Part shown: in pieces, positions 49,802 to 64,000 of the stretch
Layout of the letters: each line of letters begins with the position of its first letter
How positions within the stretch are numbered: position 1 is the first letter of the stretch
Source of the DNA: Begonia masoniana
Lineage: Eukaryota; Streptophyta; Magnoliopsida; Cucurbitales; Begoniaceae
Reading direction: 5' to 3'
NCBI GenBank assembly: GCA_022432975.1
Contig: CM039510.1
Location: 31,527,023-31,591,022, forward strand
Length of the DNA stretch: 64,000 nucleotides
Notes under the pieces: model-generated
The model's input: only the letters and a program-made list of their open reading frames with translations
Database searches by the model: none
Told to the model about the DNA's origin: nothing
Position numbers and translations under genes: made by a program

Positions 49802-49810
49802 CTCCCACTT
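49802..49810 (-). other. Polypurine tract of copia element
   Basis: The minus strand reads GTGGGAGAT directly upstream of the LTR start at 49799. This is the usual plus-strand priming site. Confidence 0.6.
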
Positions 49811-49842
49811 ACCCTAAAGCAAATGAGACATGTCTCTAATCC

Positions 49843-52754
<2,912 letters not shown>

Positions 52755-53215
52755 CTTTCCGTATTCGTTTTTAGAAAAATATTTTCTAAGATCGAAGAGA
52801 GACGTCTCATGTGTTGAGAACACGTCTCTCCAGAAATATAAGAGTGTATTGTTCTTGTAGGAGAGACGCCCACACGTCAGGAGATTTAAGTGTAAAGATC
52901 TTCAGAGAAGACTCGACGGTATCAAAGTCTTCGGGAAAAACACCTGATCCTAAGTTAAAGTTGTTAAGATCAGACGGGAGTACCTGAAAAAGCGTTGCTC
53001 CAAAAAGGTATTTTCTTTTAATATATCACAATCTAATTCTAATAATTTTTCTCAATGTAAATTGTTTACATTTTGAAAAATTACATATTTCTCAAAAATT
53101 ATTTCGTTTAGACTAACGATCCAATTTATGTTTTTTTGATGATTTTAAAATAGTTTTAAAGTCATAGGGTAACGCATGTCACTATTATTATGAATAATAG
53201 TGAATTTCACCATGC
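52755..53215. other. Unassigned AT-rich sequence
   Basis: Contains two near-repeats of GAGACGTC/ACGTCTCTCC around 52798-52835. It could be LTR or leader of the copia element, but it does not visibly match 49261-49799. No ORF is supported. Confidence 0.35.
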
Positions 53216-53896
53216 GTAGGGACCTAGAAAACCAACATCTCCAGCATTCCCAATGCTATCCGGAATAGGGCCGGTGAACTCGTTGTTGGCGAAAGTGAGG
53301 TATCTGGCCGGAGTGGAGTCAAAATTATCAGGAAGTGGGTTAGAAAACTTGTTGTTGATGAAAATAACGTCGAATTCAAGGGAGAAGAGTTGGGGAGGAA
53401 CTGAACCCGAGTAGCCGTTGAAACGGAGGTCCAAGAGCGTGAGATTTGTAGCTCCTATAACTGGCTTTGGAAAAGAACCTGAAAACTTGTTGTTGCTGAG
53501 ATGTAGCTAAAAAAATTACGGAAGTTGAGAAATGTTTTCTAGGATTGGAATAGTGAAGTTGTTGGAGTTTGCATGGAAGAATGTAAGATCTGGAAATCTA
53601 TCCAAGAATCCATCGAGAGTAAGTTGAGGACCAGCAAAGAAGTAGTTGTTGAAGTCTATGCTGGAAATCATCGGTTGGTTGAAGACGAGGTCTCTTGTGG
53701 CAGGAAAATCCTTGGTATGAACGTACATCGTTGCCAACCCATGATGCCAGTGATATTCTAGGGATCAGATGTGACTTTGGGTTTGAAGTTTTGTATCACA
53801 TTGAAGGCCACTACTATTCTGTCAATTTGAGACGGCGAGGGAGGAGAAGGCGGCGGCGGTGGAGGAAGAGAAGGCATTGGTAGTGGAGGCAGTGGA

Positions 53897-54273
53897 TGTA
53901 ACGACCCCGTTTCCCAGCAAGATATTGTCCGCTCTGGGGATTGGGCCGTAACCCAATATCCTCCCCTCACGGCTTTGTTTGGCGAGAACTTCCCGGAAGG
54001 TCACCCAACCTGGAATTGCTCTCGCCGAAGCACTCTTAACTTCGGAGTTCTTATGGGATCCGTTGTCAATTGTGCTCCAAAACGCGTCTTGCTATGTTGG
54101 GAGGATCTCTTTACATATGTTTCATTTCCACATACTTCCCCAAGCGCTGTGGGATTGTGACGACCCCCCTTTTTACGACCCGCCACCTTCCGGCTCGCCC
54201 GCGCGGACGTACCGCCATCCGGGTTCCGGTTCGTGCAGCCATCGTACCATACTTACAGATCCGGGTCATCACA
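53897..54273 (-). repeat. Cassandra LTR (left, 3' LTR)
   Basis: On the minus strand it starts TGTGATGACCCGG and ends GTCGTTACA. The 5S relic occupies about 53984-54078. Its 5' third is degraded and shortened, while the region from GGATCCCAT to the box C equivalent is recognisable. Confidence 0.93.
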
Positions 54274-54329
54274 ATCACCCCCCCTCGGGGGCCCAACGTC
54301 CTCGTTGGCCACAATTCCGGTTGGGTACA

Positions 54330-54342
54330 GGCTCTGATACCA
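54330..54342 (-). other. Primer binding site of Cassandra
   Basis: The minus strand reads TGGTATCAGAGCC within the 71-bp internal domain, two bases from the 5' LTR. Confidence 0.9.
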
Positions 54343-54344
54343 TT

Positions 54345-54721
54345 TGTAACGACCCCGTTTCCCAGCAAGATATTGTCCGCTCTGGGGATTGGGCCGTAAC
54401 CCAATATCCTCCCCTCACGGCTTTGTTTGGCGAGAACTTCCCGGAAGGTCACCCAACCTGGAATTGCTCTCGCCGAAGCACTCTTAACTTCGGAGTTCTT
54501 ATGGGATCCGTTGTCAATTGTGCTCCAAAACGCGTCTTGCTATGTTGGGAGGATCTCTTTACATATGTTTCATTTCCACATACTTCCCCAAGCGCTGTGG
54601 GATTGTGACGACCCCCCTTTTTACGACCCGCCACCTTCCGGCTCGCCCGCGCGGACGTACCGCCATCCGGGTTCCGGTTCGTGCAGCCATCGTACCATAC
54701 TTACAGATCCGGGTCATCACA
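54345..54721 (-). repeat. Cassandra LTR (right, 5' LTR)
   Basis: Identical in length and, on reading, in sequence to 53897-54273. Its 5S relic is at about 54432-54526. Confidence 0.93.
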
Positions 54722-54880
54722 GTGGAAGCGGAGAAGCCGGCGAGGGTGGTGGAAGGCATAAACGACAAGGAGCTGGTGATGGTGGAGGGGGCGGGGAGGA
54801 TGAACATAACACCCTTTACCGCCACGTCCACTGCGACCCTAAGAAGGACACCCACCGGCATTGCCGCCTATGAAAATGAG

Positions 54881-55266
54881 CAAGTCTTTCCAAGACTCAT
54901 CACATACGACCTCAAGTGCAGAGCCGGGGAAGAGCAATGAAGTGAACACCAAAACAAGAAAAAACAAGCCACTGCCCATTTACTGCTCTGCAAATTGCCA
55001 AACTCAAATGGAAGAAATACAAGGCAGGAATGGCTCAAAACCCTTGATAATTTACGCATGATTGTCCATTAACAATGGGCAATGACTAAGTGTCCACTTC
55101 TTGCAATCAACCATTCTTGGACACATGTCACTATGCCACCCATGCAAATATCTACAAGAATTGGGCTGGCTATGTCCTCGGAACCGTATTGTAAAAATCA
55201 AAAACTAAATATTAGGGGTTGACCTTTTTTTTTCACTGTTTGGTTGGGTTTACCCTCATAACTTGA
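54881..55266. other. Unassigned sequence
   Basis: Upstream (minus strand) of the LRR pseudogene. It could include former promoter or N-terminal coding sequence, but nothing is recognisable. Confidence 0.3.
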
Positions 55267-55982
55267 TCAACTGGGCCTGTGCTGACACGATGGCCGTAGG
55301 GAAGGAACCATACAAAAACCCACAAAAGAGAAACAAGTGCTCGGGTGTTGATGTGAAGCACAAATTCGAGGAGAAAATGTAGATGAAGGAGATGGAAATG
55401 TAACCAAAATGAAAATGTAAATGTGTGTGAAGATGGCCAAAAATGATAAGGGAAGAAAGTGCATAAATTGGAGAAGAAAATGAAAATACCTTTGGCGGAC
55501 CCGAGAGCTATCTAACGTTGCCTCACGGGTGCATGTTTTCTCGTAGGAAAACAACCACTGTTAGGGCTAAGTTTCTCGTCCTCCAACTTTTAAACTCTCA
55601 AGGAGAGAGGTGAGGGAATGATAAGAATTCACCTAGTAACCCAAGAGCTAGGGAAATAATGGAGGGCTACTCCACTCGATTGAGAAACCGAGGAAAAACC
55701 CGTAGGTCTTCTAACTCTTCGGTTAGGAAAATAGAGATTTCATAAATTTGGCAAAAAGTCCCTACAATCACCAATGCAATGCCTTGAATAGAAAACCTAG
55801 GTGGATGATTAGGGTTTGGCAAAAGAGGGAGTGAAGGTGAGCCATTGGATGAGGAGATGATCGGCGGCCATGAGGAGCAATTTGTGCGCGCCAATCTGAC
55901 GGTGTGATGCTACTCGTACGCGCCTGATCAACGGTGAGGGTGTTGATTCGTGCGTGCTAGATAGACTGCTAGCGATGCAGCC
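55267..55982 (-). mobile_element. Gypsy LTR fragment (C/B-related)
   Basis: Aligns with element C's LTR (about 5880-6400) in the same orientation: the ATGGAGGGCTACTC block (55660 versus 6147), CTAGTAACCCAAG, TTTGGCAAAAAGT, CACCAATGCAATGC and a G/C-rich block near 55870-55960. Neither LTR terminus is clear; the right end abuts another LTR in opposite orientation at 55983. Confidence 0.65.
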
Positions 55983-56279
55983 TGATGTGCCCCGTAGACC
56001 CATTACACGATCCCAGACCCGAGTCCACAATTTGCTCAACACACTTGTCTCTTTTGCAGGTCATGGTTCATGTGAAGACTTGGAGGACACCGTGGATGAC
56101 TTGAAGTGGGAGATTAAAGCTGGAGACGTTGACCAACCGAAGCATCTCCTCATGTGGAAAGACTAAAGATACACCTTAATGCTCACATGGGAATTTGTCT
56201 TCCCGAGCTTTAATATTTGTTGCTTTTTTTGAAATTTCAAACTTATTGGCAAATGTTGGCCTTCTTGTTTAAACTTTAT

Positions 56280-56335
56280 TAGATGCATGTTAGGATTAGA
56301 TGCATGTTAGGATTAGATGAATGATAGGATTAGTT
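56280..56335. repeat. 17-bp short tandem repeat in LTR E
   Basis: Three copies of a GATGCATGTTAGGATTA-type unit, the last one altered (GATGAATGATAGGATTA). Confidence 0.8.
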
Positions 56336-56403
56336 GGTGGCTTTGGTTTGGCCCATTGAAGTTGAAGACATGGCTCAAGCCCACATGGTGACCATCATTC
56401 CTC

Positions 56404-56446
56404 TTCCAAGTCCAAGTCCAAGCCCAAGCCCAAACCCAAGCCCACC
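56404..56446. repeat. Hexamer microsatellite (CCAAGY)n in LTR E
   Basis: About seven units alternating CCAAGT, CCAAGC and CCAAAC. A local expansion not seen in the related LTRs. Confidence 0.8.
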
Positions 56447-56632
56447 ATTAGGTCTATATATTCATGGCATTGGTGTTTGTAACTTTTTTTGGTTTATTTA
56501 TGAGCACCCACGGATTTCTCTCTCAATAGAAAAAGAAGCTTAGAGCAAAGAGCTTCCAAGGTAAGCTCGATGACAACAACGAGGGGTTGCGCCCCCCGAA
56601 CCCTTCTTCTAGTTGGTAGCTAGTTGGAGTGG

Positions 56633-60387
<3,755 letters not shown>

Positions 60388-61260
60388 TGATGGGCCCCAG
60401 AGGGCCATCGCTCGATCACAAACCAAGGCACAATCTTTATCAAACCTTTTCACTAACAAGCTAAATTCTTTTACAAGTATTGATGGCTTCAAAGACCTCT
60501 TCAAGGATTTGGATTGGGAACCGAGCACAAAGGACATGGATCAGCCTTTGCACATGCTATCATAGGAACAAAAGAGGGAAGCACTTAAAGAAGAGATTTG
60601 TCTCCCTTTGAATTAAAATTTGTAACCAAACACTTACTTTCTTGTTTTGTTTTAGAAAACTTTTAGCCTTGTATTTTGTAGGAATACATTGGCCTTCATG
60701 TAATGTTTTATAGTTGCATGCATCCTTAGGCATTAGGATTAGATGTATGTTAAGGTAGATGGTAGTTGGAAGTTGGTTGAGGCAAAGGAAATGGAAGAGA
60801 GAACTCGGCCGAGCAAGGAGGACCCGTGCGCGCCATTTTAGCACTCGAGTTTGGAGAGCCTTTTCTCCTTTTTGGCTGGACCATTTTGCCATCATTTGAA
60901 GCTGCAAAAGTCCACCACACATTGCTGAAGATAACCTGTATTGGTGACATGGCTTGAGGTAGCAAATTGAAGCAACAAATGGGCCAAGCAAAGGAGTTGT
61001 TGCGATTTTGCACAAAACCGAGAAAGGCCAAAACCAACCAAGCAACCAGCCACCCTTAGGTCCATAAATGCATTGGTATTTGTAATGGTTGTTGAATCAA
61101 TGAGAATTACCTAGTTTGTCTGCTGAAGTCGAGCCATGAAGATTGGTGAACGGTAAGCTCTGTTTGGTGAACCAAGAAGGAGTTCTATCTCCTTTGAGCT
61201 TTCAAGCCCAAGGTTGCTTGAATTCCCTCTCTTTACATAGTAGGATACACGAAGAATATG
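60388..61260 (+). mobile_element. Gypsy LTR F1
   Basis: Starts TGATGGGCCCCAGAGGGCC and encodes ARSQTKAQSLSNLFTNK. It contains GAGATTTGTCTCCC near 60594 and a TATA-like CATAAATG (61062-61069) before CATTGG. It is a direct repeat of 62881-63483: 60708-61218 matches 62974-63483 closely. The 3' end of the LTR is uncertain. Confidence 0.7.
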
Positions 61261-62880
<1,620 letters not shown>

Positions 62881-63483
62881 CTGATGTTCCCCAGAGGGCC
62901 GTCACTCGATCGCAAACCAAGGCCCAAGCATTATCTAATCTATTTACTAACAAGCCCAATTCTTTTGTAGGACTTATAGTTGCATGCATCCTTAGGCATT
63001 AGGATTAGATGTATGTTAAGGTAGATGGTAGTTGGAAGTTGGTTGAGGCAAAGGAAATGGAAGAGAGAACTCGGCCGAGCAAGGAGGACCCGCACGCGCC
63101 ATTTTAGCACTCGAGTTTAGAGAGCCTTTTCTCCTTTTTGGCTGGACCATTTTTTCATCACTTGAAGCTGCAAAAGTCCACCTCACATTGATGAAGATCA
63201 CCTGGATTGGTGACATGGCGTGAGGTAGCAAATTGAAGCAACAAATGGGACAAGCAAAGGAGTTTTTGCGGTTTTGTACAAAACCGAGAAATGCCAAAAC
63301 CAACCAAGCAACCAGCCACCCTTAGGTCTATAAATGCATTGGTATTTGTAATGGTTGTTGAATCAATGAGAATTACCTAGTATGTCTGCTGAAGTCGAGC
63401 CATGAAGATTAGTGAACGGTAAGCTACTTTTGGTGAAACAAGAAGGAGTTCTATCTCCTTTGAGCTTTCAAGCCCAAGGTTGT
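62881..63483 (+). mobile_element. Gypsy LTR F2, internally deleted
   Basis: Starts TGATGTTCCCCAGAGGGCC and encodes TRSQTKAQALSNLFTNK. Relative to F1 it lacks about 230 bp (the stretch corresponding to about 60478-60707) including the TTTGTCTYCC motif. It keeps a TATA-like TATAAATG at 63329-63336. It is interrupted at 63483/63484 by another LTR. Confidence 0.7.
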
Positions 63484-64000
63484 GTAATACCCGGTTTGTA
63501 CGGACCTTTGATTATATATTATGTTATATTATCATTTCCTTATTTAATGGCATTTTTGGTAAATATGTCAAATCAGGTCCGATTCACAAAAAGAAAGCGT
63601 CATTACGATTCTAACGAATAATAAGAATTTTAAGGAAATTACGGGAATTTTCGGAGATCAAACACTACATTCCGAGTAAATACATTTTTCGTAATGTAAA
63701 AGACGTTCTCGTAAAAATAGCGAACGAGGTCCAAATTGCGAACGGACAGTTTTAATAAATCCCTGGCAATGAATAGAAGTTGTTGGCAAAATATGGAACT
63801 TTCGAGAATCCAAATAGTTGGACGATTAACGAACCGAAGGACGAAACAAATAGAAATAAGAGCTAAGGGCAATTTGGTAATTTGCCAAATCAAATTATTA
63901 AATAACCTCACTTTTCTCTCTTTTCCTCACTTCCTCTCTTTCTCTTCTCTGGAATTCACGAACAGAGAGCTTTCTCTCACGCGAGCCGCCGACGCCTTTC
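63484..64000 (+). mobile_element. 5' end of another LTR (element G), runs off window
   Basis: Begins TGTAATACCCGG immediately after CAAGCCCAAGGTTG. The F1 copy continues there with different sequence (CTTGAATTCC), so this is an insertion point. The TGTAAYACCC start is common in plant gypsy LTRs. The remainder is outside the window, so the family and insertion type (solo or full) are unknown. Confidence 0.6.

Larger units (their letters stand above)
53897..54721 (-). mobile_element. Cassandra TRIM retrotransposon, full length
   Basis: Two 377-bp LTRs (53897-54273 and 54345-54721) that look identical base for base, separated by only 71 bp. The internal piece carries a tRNA-Met primer site (minus strand TGGTATCAGAGCC, 54330-54342) and a G-rich polypurine tract next to the other LTR (54277-54286). 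The target duplication GTGGA lies at 53892-53896 and 54722-54726. Each LTR contains a sense-oriented 5S rRNA relic. Terminal-repeat-in-miniature structure plus an LTR-borne 5S sequence defines Cassandra. It encodes no protein and depends on enzymes of autonomous elements. Identical LTRs imply a recent insertion. Confidence 0.95.
53216..54880 (-). pseudogene. LRR/extensin-like gene, decayed and split by Cassandra
   Basis: Minus-strand order: a Pro-rich segment (PMPSLPPPPPPSPPSPSQ, about 53820-53890, extending across the Cassandra site to about 54722-54760), then DRIVVAFNVIQNFKPKVTSDP and a stop near 53760. After a frame change come QPMISSIDFN, LTLDGFLDRFPDL and FFHANSNNFT, then a stop near 53516. 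LHLSNNKFSGSFPKP and DLRFNGYSGSVPPQLFSLEF follow, then LTFANNEFTGPIP. It ends at about 53216 after GNAGD, where the protein should continue. These are typical plant LRR repeats of the leucine-rich-repeat extensin / LRR cell-wall protein type. Stops, frameshifts, truncation and the Cassandra insertion show it is not functional. Confidence 0.8.
55983..56632 (+). mobile_element. Gypsy LTR, 5' portion (family E)
   Basis: Starts TGATGTGCCCCGTAG and encodes ITRSQTRVHNLLNTL just inside. It has GGGAATTTGTCTTCCCG near 56188, a TATA-like TATATATT near 56454 followed by CATGGCATTGG, and then a GAGCACCC region. It is cut off by the poly-A tract. It is modular like the LTRs of B, C and F but diverged. Confidence 0.65.

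Noticed and set aside
53979..54873. Frames of 100-209 residues across Cassandra on both strands
   Set aside because: They lie in the LTRs and duplicate with them. TRIM elements are non-coding.
55267..55894. Minus-strand ORFs of 75-95 residues near the LTR fragment
   Set aside because: The same sequence aligns with non-coding LTR of element C, so no gene call.
60560..61045. 161-residue minus-strand ORF and its counterpart at 63016-63303
   Set aside because: Antisense to LTR F1/F2. The frame differs in length between the two copies and the opposite strand carries the LTR signals.

Overview
The window is plant nuclear heterochromatin, almost certainly from a flowering plant. The evidence is a long tandem array of 5S-rDNA-type units, an intact Cassandra TRIM retrotransposon, Ty3/gypsy LTR elements primed by initiator-Met tRNA, a decayed Ty1/copia element and a broken leucine-rich-repeat/extensin-type gene. 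I see no clearly intact host protein gene. Nothing is bacterial or organellar.

Layout. 1-4017: a gypsy element (D, minus strand) inserted in an older gypsy element (C, minus strand, visible 4018-7094). C itself sits in the 5S array. 7095-11914: first visible block of the 5S array, nine copies of a ~540-bp unit. 11915-23451: one nested insertion. Gypsy-type element B (plus strand) entered the array, and element A (minus strand, 11927-17245) later entered B's 5' LTR. Both target-site duplications can be read. 23452-48129: the array resumes with 44 more copies, broken once by a truncated LTR (23817-24566). 48130-49260: unassigned DNA with one unrecognised 219-residue ORF. About 49260-52254: copia element, minus strand. 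53216-54880: LRR/extensin-like pseudogene split by Cassandra (53897-54721). 54880-64000: fragments of related gypsy LTRs and unassigned sequence, with three enormous homopolymers.

The most interesting signal is the 5S array. Every copy examined carries the same nine substitutions against the angiosperm 5S rRNA consensus. Six of them form three exact compensatory base-pair exchanges (15/64, 81/95, 83/93) and a seventh turns a G-U pair into G-C. The folded RNA is therefore kept, although seven of the nine changes lie in the Pol III internal promoter boxes A and C. The 5S relic inside the nearby Cassandra LTR carries four of the nine states and looks like an evolutionary intermediate. The array may be this lineage's unusual functional 5S rDNA, or a structurally constrained 5S-derived satellite.

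Five pure homopolymers (503 C; 500 T; 1942 A; 888 T; 903 T) are most likely sequencing, assembly or gap-filling artefacts. They sit at junctions where element sequence is missing.
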